A stretch of DNA of 64,000 nucleotides from Cyanoderma ruficeps (taxonomy: Eukaryota; Chordata; Aves; Passeriformes; Timaliidae). The notes below the pieces were generated by a model that was given only the letters and a program-made list of their open reading frames with translations, did no database searches and was not told the DNA's origin. The translations under genes were made by a program, and so were the position numbers. Every line of letters starts with the position of its first letter. The stretch's first letter is position 1. The DNA lies in NCBI GenBank assembly GCA_008694505.1, contig VZDJ01000301.1, forward strand, positions 3,492,850-3,556,849. Reading direction: 5' to 3'. Shown one piece after another: positions 24,270 to 38,800 of this stretch.

Positions 24270-26690
24270 AGCATTTTTTTCTTGACACAGTCCCTGTTTT
24301 GGTTTTTTTGGTTTGTTTTTTTACTACATGTAATTAGCTATTAGATATTGAACTAGAAATTATATCAAACTATTAAGCATAAACATCCACAAAGCAAACT
24401 CTAGCATAAATTGACTAATGGTGTTTGGGTTAGCACTGTTATCTAGAAGAGGTCTGAGAACAGTTAATGACTTGCTGTCTCACTGCAGGGTGGCCTGCAC
24501 AGGTGCTTCCATCGCTACAGCTGCTGGTGGTGATACATAGATATATTGCAGTCAAGAACAGCCCTTCTCAAATAGTTCATAATTGCTCTCAGGGGAACAG
24601 AAAAGCAGATGCATGTAATAACTCTTTCATGTAAATGTTTTCTTTACTGCTGAACCTTCCTCACTGGAAACTGAGTGGGGAGCAGGAAGAAAGAACAGTG
24701 GTGCCTCTTTATACTCCAGCCCCCATCAAGGTCGAGTCCATTCAGACCGTCCGAGGACCAGCAAGCTGGTTCAGAACAGCTATGTCATAAGCAAAAATAT
24801 GGGATTAATCTCAAAAAAGTTATTAATTTGTTCATCCAAATAGCTTTTTAATAGCATAAAGTGAAACATAATGCAAGGGCCACATTGAAGAAAAAGAAAC
24901 AAAATGAGGACTCAGTATCACTGAGTGAAGATTGACTAATTTTTAAAGTCTGTTATCATGTATGAACACTTATTTCTGGTGTAGCTTATCCACAGTCTCT
25001 AAAGTGCATTTTCTTTAATCAAAACTTGTAGCAAGTCTGGTGAGTTGGCTCTGGCTGGGTGCCAGGCACTCACTAAAGCTGCTCTGTCACTGCCCTCCTC
25101 AGCCAGACAGGAGCGAGAAAACATACCGGAAGGCTCATGGGTCAAGGTAAGGACAGAGAGATCACTCACCAAATATCATCACAAAACTGACTGGACTTGG
25201 GGAATTGGTTTATGACTAATCAAACCAGAGTAAGAAAACAAGAAATAAAGTCAAAATTTTAAAACACCTTCTTCCCACCCCTCCCTTCTTCCCAGGGTTA
25301 AATTTACTCCTGGTTTTCTCTACCTTCTCCCCCAGTTGGTGCAGGGGGATGGGAATGGGAGGTGCAGTCAGCTCATCTCATGTTGCTTCTGCCCCTCCTT
25401 TTTCCTCAGGATAAGGACTCCTTACACTCTTCCCTTGCTCCAGCCAGGGATCCCTCCCATTGGAGGCACGGCTCCAGTGTAGGTACTTTCCATGATGTGC
25501 AGTCCTTTAGGAAAAAACTGCTCCAGCACAGGTGCCCTCACAAGTCCTGTCAGCAAACCAGCTCCAGCACAGGCTTCCAGAGGGTCATAGCCTCCACTGG
25601 GCATCCACCTGCTGTGGCGTGGGTCCTCCCTCCTCCACCACTGACCTCCAGTGGCTGTAGGGGCACAGCTGCCTCACCATGGCCTGCTCCATAGGCTGCA
25701 GGAAAATCTCTGCTCTGTACCCTTAGCAGCTCCTACCACACCTTCTTCATGGGCCACAGGGTTTGCATAGCCATTTTTCTCACATATTCTCACTCTTGTC
25801 TCTCCTGTTCTTTCCTAGTTCCATTTTTTTTTCTCATTCTCTATGTTATCCCAGAGGCACTACCAGCAGCACTGATGGACTCTTGGCCAGAACTGGATCC
25901 ATCTTGGAGCTGACTGGCAGTGGCTCTGTCAGACATAGAAGAAGCTTCCAGACGCTTCTCAAAGAAGCCACCCCTGTAATCCTCTGCTATCAAAACCTTG
26001 TCACACAAACCCAATGCAGCAAGACACAGCTGGAACCCAGGACCCAAGGCAGTCCCAAGGTGTTCAGAGATCCAAAGCAAAGCTATTTGGTGCCAAACAC
26101 AGGAGACAAGCAGCAGTTGTTCTCAGCCAGCTCTAATCCTGGCTTGGCAGATTTAGATGACAGTGTTTAATCCTTTGTTCTTGGGTGTCACATATCTGTA
26201 ACAATAACAAAGCACTATGATCATTGACTAATCCATAGTCCAGGCAGTCTCCACGTGGCAGCAGAGATGGACTTTCCAATAGGACCATGAAGGACAAGGT
26301 TTATCAAGTGCTGTTGAAGGGTTACGTGACATTCAACCATATGCATCTGTCCAAAGACTTTTCAAACATGTTCTGAGTACTATAGTTCTCAGAACTGTTG
26401 GAGCCTGAACACTAAATAGATCTATAAAATTTACAAGGTTGTTGTCCAAAACTTCATTGCCACTGTGATTTTCTAGGGTGTTTTTTTTTAACCCTTGTAA
26501 AATTCATTCTCAGTAGCAGTTTAGGTGTTAAGAAGTCAGAAATCTATAGACATTTCTTTCTCTTGTTTTGCTTTGCCTAAACTGCTCCCTAGCTGCAGCC
26601 ATTTATCCTGTTATCTTGATGGCAGGTGGATAACCTTAGTGTCATTCTGGTGAACAAACAAAGTTTATTTAGATAAACTCAGAAGTTTAT
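24270..26690. other. HRG-KNG1 intergenic region
   Basis: Contains the LTR-like repeat at 25117-26040 (listed separately). Otherwise it is AT-rich sequence with T-rich tracts near 24300 and 26480. No gene or RNA feature is supported. The KNG1 promoter begins at its right edge. Confidence 0.55.
25117..26040 (-). mobile_element. LTR-type avian interspersed repeat (solo-LTR-like)
   Basis: I recognise the general text of a long repeat common in bird genomes. It has a block near the left end (catgggtcaagg ... agagatcactcacc), repeated gctccagcacagg units in the middle, and a right end with ggctctgtcagacat, agaagcttcc and aaaaccttgtcacacaaaccc. In my recollection it is an endogenous-retrovirus LTR inserted here in reverse orientation, but I cannot name the family and the boundaries are approximate. 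Open frames at 25362-25694 and 25763-26170 inside it do not resemble gag, pol or env. No internal retroviral coding region is present. Confidence 0.5.
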
Positions 26691-26702
26691 TTGCAGTATA
26701 AA
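26640..26702 (+). promoter_or_regulatory. KNG1 core promoter with TATA box
   Basis: TATAAA lies at 26697-26702, about 160 bp before the start codon. Upstream are aacaaacaaagttta and agtttattt, resembling forkhead (FOXA) and HNF4-type sites, which would suit a liver-expressed gene. Factor identities are inferred from motif shape only. Confidence 0.5.
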
Positions 26703-26862
26703 CAGGTATGATGAGAACCAACCAACCCCAGCAACCCACTCATTCTGTTTGCTTAACTACTGCTCCTGAAAAACAGAAGAGGTGACTAAAATCCTGTCAG
26801 GCATTCCTTTTCCATTTGGTTTTAAAGAGCCTTCTAATTCAGGGGGCCTCTTTCATCCAGTT

Positions 26863-29800
26863 ATGAAGGCCTTCATTGTATTAGCAATCTGCTGTAGTTT
26901 TTTCTCTAGCAGTGAGTTTCTCTCCATTCCTCTTGCATTTGAGTTTTCAGACTGTGATGACCCTGATGTCTTCAAAGCTGTTGACGCAGCACTGAAGAAA
27001 TACAATGAAGACAAAGCAACTGATAACCAATTTGCTCTATACGTGGTGATGGAAGCCAAGAGAACTGTAAGTAGACTTTGCAAAAAAAAAAAAAAAGTTG
27101 GAATTGTTTATGCACTCTGAATCAGCTTATCTCCATCTCGTTTATAAGGGGGCAACCATGACAGCACAGCGTCTTCCAAAAATGTTTTATAAAAATTAAA
27201 GTGACTTGCACAGTAAGATACTGTTCCCATGACAAGCAGGGATGTATCTTATGTTTTTATCAGCAGAACTCTGTGTGAGGGTGAATTGCTAACTAATGCA
27301 AGGACTAAAGAATAGACAATTTCTACCACCAGCACAACTTGTCTTAGTATTCCACTCTGTTTTCTTTTTTCTTTATTGGGAATTCTACCCCTTCCCATCA
27401 TCTGTAAGGTTTTCAGACCAACGGCAAAACCACACTTATTAAAAATTACAAATATAATCTTGACTTGGAAAGAGCCAGTGCTGCACACACAAAAAAAAAT
27501 CACCTGATAAAGTCTGGCAATATTCTGAATTGTTTGTGAATATTATTTGATTGTCACCAGTCCTAAGTCACAGATCTGTCTAGAAGCACTAGGTGGTATT
27601 TTAGTCAAATAGGGTGACAGCTAAAATTACACAAGAAAGAAGAATGCAACATGATCCTTTGCCTGGAGTCCTTCTGTACAGCTTTAATCTAACAAAAGAG
27701 TATTTACCTCGGAGAGGCATACAAAGACGGTATTACCATAATAATGACAAGCATTATTTTACTTGAAAATAACATTAGCATTTTTTTCTACTGGATTGGA
27801 TTTTCAGATGTAAACCACAAGAAATCCAGGTTTAGAGAGACTATTTTGCACTCCAAAATCACAAGACACTTTTACCCAGATAGAAATTGACCTCGGAAAG
27901 GAGCCATGCATTGCTAAACATTTACAGCAAACTACCCACATCTCCTGGCACCTGTACTCTCGTGTTCCTGTTTACACACTGGGGAGATTTTAGCATGTGG
28001 AGACAAAAAGTAAAATCAGAAACCTCTTTATATAATTAATATTAAGTAAATGAATAGTCTTACTGTTCTCATTGAACTGTATACATCCTTAATAACAGCC
28101 AAATGCAAATATCTCTATATCAGAGCTGTAGTACCACCTACCTTCCTTTTGCTGGTGTTCCCAAAGGAGAGATAGGAGTTTCAGAATTTTATCTGAAACA
28201 ATGTTCTATTTTTAAGAATACATATTTATTGCAATTATTATTCATCTTTCCTTCTCTAGATATCCATCTTTCCTTTTCTTAAAAGATATGAAGTGGAAAT
28301 CAATTATTACTTTGAATCATTGATCTGATTATGATGCTAAGTAAAAAACAGAGAAAAGGAATCTGCAATTGAAATTTCCTCATGTTTGAGATTCTTTTTC
28401 TAAAAAGAGTATAGATTTTACTCCTCGCTAGTCTCACAATGTTGAATGCATTAATTAAATAGCTGGTTATTACATATTCATGTACATTCATTATTGATAG
28501 AGTAATAAAACATAAAAGCTGACTAGTGAAAGACTAAACCTGCCCCAGTTAAAGGCATAGATGTTCATAATAATAATGAAACAAACTAATAGCAAATAAT
28601 ACCAAAACAATGTCTTTTCTTACTTTGTTTACTTACTGAGCTGATTTGTTGCAGATTTAGAACACTGTAACAAAGAACAGAATTTTGCTCTTTTTAAGTC
28701 CCAAACAGTATAATCTGTTGTAGTTCCATAAAAGTCAATTTCTACTGGCTGAGGATTAAGTCTATTATATTTTTAGAGCCCCTTTTATCCTTTTTTACAA
28801 TCATTTTATGAGGTACCTCTACAGTTCTTCGTACCTGTAGCAAGACACAACAGGAATTGAGAGAAGGCAGAATATAAATCTGTGTCTACATCAGTGTAAA
28901 TCCAGGACAGGTTAACCACATCAGCTCAGCCTCACTTTTTTTGGTAGCACTAAGGCAAGAATTATCATTTAATCCTCCCAGCAGAGACAGAGAACAATAA
29001 CTGTCTATTTTAGAATAATCAGTTTAGAGTATCAATGCTGCCAAACTACAGCAGCTGCCTGTTTGTCTTTGAAAAGGCACATTGGCAGAGCATTTTTAGT
29101 GGCTGTAAAAGGTTAGTAACTTATGACATTATGTCTTCTCTAAAGCATGAACCACAAACCTCACAGTGTTGTCACTGTCACCTGTAGGCACAGACCCACT
29201 ACCTCATTTATGGCAAGGAGAAAATGCCCACTATTGATTTACCAACTTCTGAATTACTCATACTGGCTGGGGCAAACTTTGCTTAATCCTTTTTATTTCA
29301 TCTTATGGGATTCCTGAGGCTGTCCTGCCCTGCAGCCCAGCCTTCAATGCCGTGGAAAACCGCAGGCAGTGCCCAAGGCTGTCTCCAGAGCACATCCCTG
29401 CTCATCCCCTCCCAGGCAGGCTGGGCAGCTGCAGTTCCTCGGTACCAAGGAGCAGTGGCTGTTTGGGCGCTGCCAGGCTGCCTCAGGGCTGCTGGCTGCT
29501 GGTTCTGGGCTGCCAGGGGAGCTGTACAGAAGGAAAGTGGACAGATCTGGGAGGAGGCTAACAGTGACATCAAGGGAGTCAGACAGGAGCACAGTCCAAG
29601 CTGGTAATTATGCTAACTGTCCAAGCAGCCACCCAAAATGGCTTTTTTGGAGTACATTTGAATGAGAGTATAACCACTTATTTTTGGTTCTAAACCCATT
29701 GGTAATACAAACTAAAATGAAGGTAGTTGAGCATATTGTATCTATTATATCAACATATTGTCCTTGTAGGTAAGGGCTAAGCAATATAATTAGGCACGTT

Positions 29801-32800
29801 AATATTTGAACTACCAAGATGTGAGAGACCAGCAACTAATGGGAAACCATACTGTAAAATCTAAGGTAACCAAAGAAAAGTATTTACTTTTTTGAAACTC
29901 TTATCTTTTCGCTTGATTTACTACCACGCAAATGATGACTTGTATATTGTTTTAATCCAGGCAGGTCCTGACCCACAGTTCTACGTGAAATACAGAATAC
30001 TTGAAAGCACTTGTACCGCTGAGGAAAACAAACACTGGCAACACTGTCATTACAAAGTATCTGCACAGGCTGTAAGTATCTTTCCTCTTTACAAGCTCTC
30101 TGTGCAGAAACATCAGCATAATGACCAGGACTGCAATTGCCTGGGGAAAAACACAGTAGAAGAATTAACTTTTTTAGCTGCTTTGCTTTTGAGAGCTTAT
30201 ATGACTACAGTACAGAAATGTCTACAACCCCAAAGTTAACCATTATAATCCTGAATTTTCCATTACGATCCTGAATATATGCAGAAAAGAACATTTCAGT
30301 ACTTCAATACGAAGGTTCACAATAAACCCAACATAAGATTTGTGCACTGTGAGAGTGTAAGGACAGTAAAACTTGATATTAATTATGTATAACGGAAACT
30401 TGCACATCCAAATACTGAGATGGAAACCACTATGGCAGAAATTTTGGCAGAGGGTTTTCAGCAGTACCAAACATGTCTGGGTCATGCTAGCAGACAGCAC
30501 CCAGGGGAGGTACACGGGGGGCACACCCTGCAAGGACATGCACATTCCCAGGGGATGGCACTGCTCTTTCACACAGTGCACAGGAAGAGATGATGGTGAC
30601 AATTTAATTTGAATCTATGTGAAATGCCATGGCCATTGCTGCATATCTTGTACTAGCAGAGGAAAATGGATAAATACATAGTTTATGGAGCCTTTATTCA
30701 TGGACCTGTGTTCATTTCCGCCATTCTGACTGTAAAGTCTTTAGTTAATCAGTACACATCATACAAATACAAAGCAATCCTTCAAGTTATCAACTCAGTT
30801 TGTCTCCTACTTTCCTCACCATCAACAAAACTGATCCTTTTTCAGTAACAAAACAGCAAGTTAGACATTACTACAAATACATACATGAACCTCTTCCCCA
30901 GAATCAGTCTGCAACTGTCAGCTGTGTTCAACAGCTAAAGCACTGTGTTTTTCTTTAGCAAGTTTCAGACAATTGTTGCCATATGTTTTTGCAGAAAACA
31001 GGAGAATGCACAGCTCGAGTTCATGTGAATGATGCTGATAAAACAACTAATGTTTCACAAGAGTGCAAAATTTTCTCAGGTACGTAACTATTTAGGACAG
31101 CATTCAACAAATACATTGACAAGAATGGAATGAATATAATACTGATACTTTCAGGTAATTTTACACACATAAGCTCCTTATCATTCTAGTCAGACATTTA
31201 TAAATAACTTTTTGTAAGCAACTACATGTTAAAGACAAAATTTCACTTCATTGTTACACACATATAGACTAAGTCAGTGAGCCACAGGCAGTTTCTGCCC
31301 AGGGTAATAAAAACCAGCACATGTGTGTGTAATAAGCTTCTTCATGCGCTAGAATTATGCCAAGTTGAAATTCAGTTTGCTTAAGACCAAAAGCATACCA
31401 ATAACTTAATAGACTAGATACAACTTGTCACAATTCAACTTTCTGTCCTTACTTAAGTACAAAATTGTCCCAGAAATTATTAGAAAAAACTTTGTACGAC
31501 AAAATTGCATCTTAATTTTCTCCAATATAAAAATGACTGAATTATTTCTGTTACAGTTTACCAAAACAAGAGTTTACCCCAAACAAGAAAAAAAATTAAT
31601 TTACAAAATAAAAATCTGACAGTGATGTAATTACATGAGACTGATCTTTCAGACCTTAACAATAAGCAGTACCACACTTTTCACCTATAATACATTCATA
31701 TGTGACTATTACCTTCACATAGGATTTTCCCTTATTAAAAAGTGATCGCATTTTTTTTAAGCTTTCCAATTGAGATCTCTATGCCTGGTGTTCTGAAAGA
31801 CATACCCAAGCTCGCTTTAATATATCTGTCTAACTATTAGCTAGAAATATTCACCCCAATTTCTGAGATGTTTGGCAGCTGGTATTTGGGTTTTTTTCCT
31901 AGCTATCTTGTTTAAAGCTGAAATGGCTTTACCTACAGCCAGCGTCCTTCTAGGAACTGCATTACACAAACTCCATGTTCTGCACTGAACAAATGCTGCA
32001 TTTGCAGGGCAATGGTGACACCTAGTTGCCAGCAAAAGTTGTGTGAACCCCACAAAGAACACACGGGAAATTTGCATTTGAATCTTGGCTTAGAAAGCAA
32101 AATATCCCCGTATGTAAATTAAATGAATCAGGTATTCAGCCTAAGGAACTCATCCCTTCTTACCAAGGTGTAGCAACTCTGAAAAAAGAATGCACGTTTG
32201 TTCACCTTATGAAAGTGCTGAGACCACAGCTGGTGTAGGAGTGTGCTGTTGGTTCATTATCTCCTTTGTGACTACTTACTGAAAATGTGGTTGCAGTCTT
32301 TTGTAAGGCATCTATTTGTCATTACTGGGTCAAAACAAGACATACTAGAAATATGAAGGGCCAGACTCTGGTCACACCTGACAGGTGAGGGACTTCCCCA
32401 CCGCATTGGTACCACACTCTTCAGTCTCTTTGGTGGAACAGTTTGATCCAACTGACCCTGGACTGGTTTCCTGGCTGGTGCAAACTGGCCTAACTCCATT
32501 TAAGCCAGTTTATGCCAGCTGAAGATCAGGCACACAAATTTTACTTCAATTCCACAGAGACCACATATTGTCCCACTTCCATCCTCAAGCTCACTGATTC
32601 GTGAAATTAAGTTATGTAGTGAACTATAAAATTAATTTATGAAAATCTAATCCATGATTACTAGAAAGGAAAGAGAGTTAATAGGATTAGTAGTAGGAAA
32701 CAGGAGTTTGAGCATCCCTGTCAAGCTTGTCTATCCACAGCCAATCCAGCTGGTTAAGCCTGAAGGTAGCACCAAGTGGTAACTGGCAGGGACAGCAGAA

Positions 32801-35800
32801 TAGTCCAACTACAGTCCCTGGGGCACTCAGAGTCGCAGCAGCTTACACTGGTGAGCCAAAACACTTCTGTTGAAGTCCTCATCTTGAAATGTGGTGAGGA
32901 CAGCAAGCAGCTGCACACTGTGGGTGAGTTTTGAAGAGTCTGAAAATCTTCCCCTTAGTTGTAGCCTCTACTGGCTCTGCCCTGGCTGAATGAGTAATGT
33001 ACTTTCCTTAACGGTGTCAAAACTACATGCAAGGTTTTTCTGAAATTCAATAACTGCTGGAATGGGGTTCACTGCCAAAACCATGCCTGGACTCCAAGGT
33101 CATGGATGGCCCCTGCCACCACAACCAGAGCACATTCCTAAATATAAAAATGTCTTTGTAGACCTTGAAACTGGAATATAGGGTTTGTTTATCACACCAG
33201 CTAAAAGCAGGAAAGGTTCTTGCTTACTACCAGATAGGAAAAACGAAAACCTAAGGCTGTTTTGCATGAAGCCCTCTGTTTTTTGGTTTGTTTCTTTTCC
33301 AGATGTGTCAAAGATAAGACTTACTGAGTCTCCATGTCTTGGATGCTTTCATCATATATCAAGTGATGGTTCAGAAGTGTCAGAAATTCTGAAAAAAGCC
33401 ATTCAAAAGTTTAACAAGCACAGTGATGAACTTGCCCTTTTTAAGCTTGTGGAAATAAAGGAAGCTAAGAGACAGGTTTGTGCATGATTTTTCTCTAAAT
33501 TTTACCAAAATAATCCAACTCAAATGTTTGTGTATATTTCTGATATTAAAGGGGCTTATATTTAATAATAAAGCATACAAAATGCATATAGAGGGGTAGA
33601 CTCAATAAATAATTATCTTCATTTATAAGGAATCATTAACAGTTACCTACTGGATTTTCAGAGCTCTCAACTGATAGTATACACATCTTTTTCATTATCT
33701 GCAGTTGCTTCTAAGCAGTGTTTAACACCAGTTTATTTGCATTCTGTGCTGGCACATGAATCCTGTATCATCTCAGATCCTCCTGGGTACTTCCTTTGGC
33801 CTTGGCCTGAGGCTCCAGCAGGAGCAGATCCTTCCTAGAGGCTGAGCCAAAGCTGCCAGCCTGCGCAGATGTCTCACACACTCCCCAACCTCTCAAACAG
33901 CAGCAGGCATCTCTGTTTTTGCAGGCAATAGGGCCCATTTCTCAGCAGCTGCTATGTGCAATAGGACAGGTAAACCCCACATAGGAAAAATGGGTAAGAG
34001 AACCCAAGAACCAAACATGGCCCTTGCTGCAAGATTTCTGCTCATGGGAATACCTGTTTTGAAAGAAATGACTACTCAGGTTACAGAAATTCTGTGTCAT
34101 CTGGTATTCCATGCAAGAATTCCCTTCCTGTGAAAGGCTCTCCTACAGATTGGTGTGACATTGCTAGAAAGTAAAGCTTCTTATTTGGTTTTTTAAGTAG
34201 TGTACAACCCAACAGCAAACACAGACCCTTTTCTTTGAACCTGTATGTATTTACTTAGCCAAAAAGCAACTTCTGGTCTCATGTCAGTTTGATTCATGAT
34301 TTAAACCACACTGTCCTCTTTATATTTACTGATGGCAGCAATCCTCTTTGCTGAAAGACAAACTTGCATAACATTGAAGCCACATGACAAAATGATGCAG
34401 ATAGACTGCAATCCAGCAGCTGGAAAGAGAACCATCATGTCACCTCTGGCAAACAGAGAAAAGTCAGAGCTCTCCCCTTCAATTGATCTGGGATCAAAAG
34501 TTCTTATATTTGATTGGTTTTCCTTTTTAATCCAATGTTACCTGGCCCAAGACTATGATTTGGAGAGGTTTCATGAGTGAGAAGAAGTAGCCACTGTTAG
34601 GAAAATGGAAGAGCTTCCTGGAGAGAAAATTTTCAAAAAGGGTTATGAACCTGGACAAAACACTGTGTGTGTGAAGGTAAAGCCCAGGATAGACACAATT
34701 ATACGTAGATGATAAGGGCAGAACACTCAAAAAAAATGATGCCAGCAGTATAAAGTTACATGATTCAGATACTGTTTTATGCTCAGGAATGCAGGAGTTG
34801 CCAGGCTGTGTTACTGGAGTCATCTATCTAGGCCAGCTTCCTGTCAAGGGGAGTAATAAGTAACAGATCTTTGGAGGAAAGTGCAAGAACCCCAGCAGCA
34901 TGAGGCTGCAGGCTTGCCAGAAATGCACACCAAATACAAAGTGCACTTCTAACAAAAGTAGGACTCGGTTTACATTTTGTACTGCAAGGACAAGATTTTT
35001 TTTGCTGTCCATGAACACTCTGTGGCTTAATAAGTGCAAAGTGGTTTGATAGATAGAAGGAACTAATGAGTAGTTTTGCTTTCTTTGCTAGTTTTATTTA
35101 ATAGTTTAACTTTCAAGTTTGTATTGTTTTACATAATATATAATCTAAATATCTCTTCCAGGTGGTGGCTGGATGGAATTACATAATTAAATATGATATT
35201 GAGGAGACTAATTGCTCCAAAGACCAATTTCAAGATTTAACTCCAGAATGCAAAATCACTTCTAGAGGTGTAAGTAATCTTCAAAATCTCTTTATCAAGA
35301 AAATATCACATTAACAAATAATCATTTCGATTTGACTAAAGAAAATATTTATAGTCTTGCTTCATTTCATGAACAAAGTTTAAATCCAGTGTTATACATA
35401 ACTATCTGTTTATGCAACAAGGACATCCATGTCTTCTGAATCAGTGACTTGGAGGACTACTGAAAGGTTTACAGATTACACTAAAAAATCTAACCAGTCT
35501 TACCCAATAATAAATCCCTTGAGAAGTTTCTATCCAGATATTCAAGGAGTTACTCATGCACAACCCAAAAAGCGATAATTAAAATTAGCTCAATTTCCAG
35601 CCTAAGACATATTTTCTCAGAAAAGTCAGTAGCTGAATTATTACTTAACCTTTACCACAGTCCAAATAATAGCTTCAAAAGAAATTTATTAACAAGTATA
35701 CATAATCCAGCTAAACAGTGCTGCAAACTGGGTACTCCCTTGGCTTCACTGACCTGGAACTGAAACAGCTGCCCCAAAAATAGAGGCTTCCTCTCTCAAC

Positions 35801-38800
35801 TGACCTCCCTGAACCAGCTCATGAGGGGATCAGAAAAATGATTTTGCAAACACAAGGCAGAGGGCAGGAATGCAGAGTCACTATGAACAGTGGTGGCAAA
35901 TGGAAGGGGACAGACTGGCATCCGTTTCAGCAGTTGAGAAAATGCACCATTGAGTGTTACATTCAAGAGCCTCTTCTGTTCAAAGATTACTCCTTGTACA
36001 TCTCAAGAATGCTTCAGAAGTATTGATCAAAAAAGGAAAGAATGACGACACTGGTAAATAACAGAAGCATGAGTCAGACTAGCTGAAGCAAATCCCTCCA
36101 TTACCCATGTGCCCTTAAACCTTAAGCAAGTTACTTAACCTGCTTGAGTCTGAGTTTCCCCAGCTGTGACCTAGAGGTGACAACTTCTGTCACCTCACCT
36201 ACTGCAGCAGCATTGCCTCATTCACATACTGCTTTGGTCACACAGGGCTTCTGGAATTAGATTATAAGCACTTATCCCCTGAACTGGCTAGTAGATCATT
36301 GACAGATACTATTAGGATACCATATTCCAAGAATATTCCATACCTTGGAATGACCAAATTCCATGGAAGCTTTCTCATACCTTTATTTAGCTCTGTACTA
36401 TTAATTTTTAAATGGGAGGGCCAGAATTGAACCCTCTATTCAACACACATATGAACCACTGAGCTATACTGGGACATTATGTCAGTCCCTTTAACCTGGA
36501 TAATAAGCCTTGATATTATTCCTAATTAGTTTTTCTAAAATACTACTAAGTAGATTTTTTATGATTGCATTTTCAAGTAACTGTCATAGCCCTAAGATCT
36601 TGACCCTGAATTTTAAGCCTTCCTTCTTATTCTACAGCTAATTGGGTTTCTTTAGTCTTTAATAAAGGTTTTCACCAAAATCCTTCTTAAAATCTCTGTA
36701 TATCAAGAGGTCTCTTTACCAACCTTTGTTGATGCTTTGTAGAACTTTACCAATTTGCAAAATATGACTTCTGTTTACCACAAAACTTCAGTCTCTCCTG
36801 GATGTATTCATTGCCCCTAGTTCTTTCCTTATTACCATTTTTAATCATTGGAATAGTGGAATTTGTTTTAGACTCTATAATCTTTAAAAAAAACCCAGGA
36901 TCAATATCTTCCGGCTTGATCATATCAAGGCAGTTTTAAGCAAGTTATCTACCACAGTTCCTTTAGAAAGCCTGAGAAAATACAAGAAACTCATTAATGT
37001 TTGATTTGATAATTGTGTAATTTTCTTTTTGGTCTTTACAGTTTGAGACAGAAATTCCATGGAGTTCTCCATAAAATATGATTCTGCCTTATAAAAGGAA
37101 GGAAGGAAGGAAGGAANTTAGCAGGAAGCTTATTAGGATGTGAGCTTGTTCATTATTTCTAAATAACAAGGAGTTGTTTTGCATTTTTGACTCCAGCGTG
37201 TAGCTAAATGTGAGGCCAAAGCATTTCAGAATCTTCAAGCAGAGATTGTGGATACTGCCAGCGACTGCAAACTTCCAGGTATGTCTTAGGCACTACCAGT
37301 TTTGAAAGTTCCCCAGTTTTCAGTGTCTTACTGTTATGCATTGTTACATTTTCCTCCAGCCTATCTGGACACAGATAGTTCCATGTAATCTTCCATGTTC
37401 CATGTTCCATTCTCACCCATTCAGACTAGGTTTTCTTCAACACACAAATTCACTGCCAGTTACATGCACCTCTTGTTTCACCCCAGTCAGGTCTTTCCAT
37501 ACATGTAGCTGTTCCCTCTCCATGTTTTCTGGCTGCCTACAACTGGCACACGCAATTCTTGTTTCTACAAGAAAACTGTTGTTAAGTGTCCCATGTGACA
37601 GCAGGTGCTGATGTTCTCTTAGATAACCAAGATATGATATTGCTGATCATACAAAACTCAAATATATTCTGTTTTCATTTCACAGACCCAAATATGAAGC
37701 AGGGCTTTATAACTGTTTTTCCCAGCCTTTATCTATATTGAATCTCTTGTTTCTTAGATCTGAAACCTGTTGTTCTCTTTCAGTTGAAGAAACAGTAGTT
37801 GCTGCCATTTGCCCAGGTTGTCCAAGGACTATCCCAAATGACAGTCCAGAACTGAAGGAACTACTGAAGGTTTCTATGGAGAAGTATAACTCGGAGAGCA
37901 ATGATGATTTCTACTATAAAGGTGGAGAAATAGAATCAGCGACAGTTCAGGTTGGGATATATCACAGAGATGAAGAACAGACATGACCTTAATTATTGGC
38001 CTGAGCTGAATGTTACCTTAAGTTTGTATTTAGATTTGAAATAGTGTCTTTGTCTAAGTGCTGATACACGTGGTAACTGAAATATCCATGCAGTTTTTCC
38101 TGTAAAATCTAATCCATGTTGGCTTGAATTCAAAAATGATTCAAAAGTTTCCCATCTCTTGAATTTGATTTTTTTCTTATGACAAAATGATTTTAAAAGG
38201 ATGTGAAGAAAGTTGGCTCAGGGCATTTGATTTCTGTGTATCTACCCTACTTTTTACCTTTGTAACATACCTTTTGACTTTTAAAGTATAAAACTTTTAT
38301 TAGACTGGATTACCCCCTTGATCCACCACACCAATTCTCTCCTTGTTATTTTAGGCAGCATCCATCCTACAGTTGTTTTATGGTCCAAGAAACGATGTGT
38401 CTTCATTTCCCTTAGAAATCTGGTTTTTTATATACTGATTGTGCTACTAATAATACTGTAGCTAGATTCAGAAAAGGACATCTGTGCATAACTTAATACA
38501 TACAGACAAATAGAGCTTGGTAAAGGACAAGGAATCAGGAGGATAATATTGGTCAGCATTTGTATAAGCGTTGTTTACTGTCCCAACACATCAAAACAGA
38601 AGTTTAGGATAGAACTGAATATTTGACAGTGGAGTAGTTCAGAAAATACTTGGTCATGACTACTCCTGAGCATGAGGTGTCACTGGAGAAGGCACTAAAA
38701 GCACACCAGAATTTTTCCAAATAGCTCATATTATCTTACTGATAATATCTGTGCCTTTTCTTCTTTCAAACTTTTTTCTTCCTTCTGACTTTCCCTATCA

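Noticed and set aside
25362..26170. Open frames within the LTR-like repeat
   Set aside because: No retroviral protein motifs; repetitive Ser/Pro/Leu-rich readings of the repeat.
36410..36478. Functional tRNA gene on the - strand
   Set aside because: A and B boxes are present but no coherent acceptor or anticodon stem; treated as a SINE head or relic.
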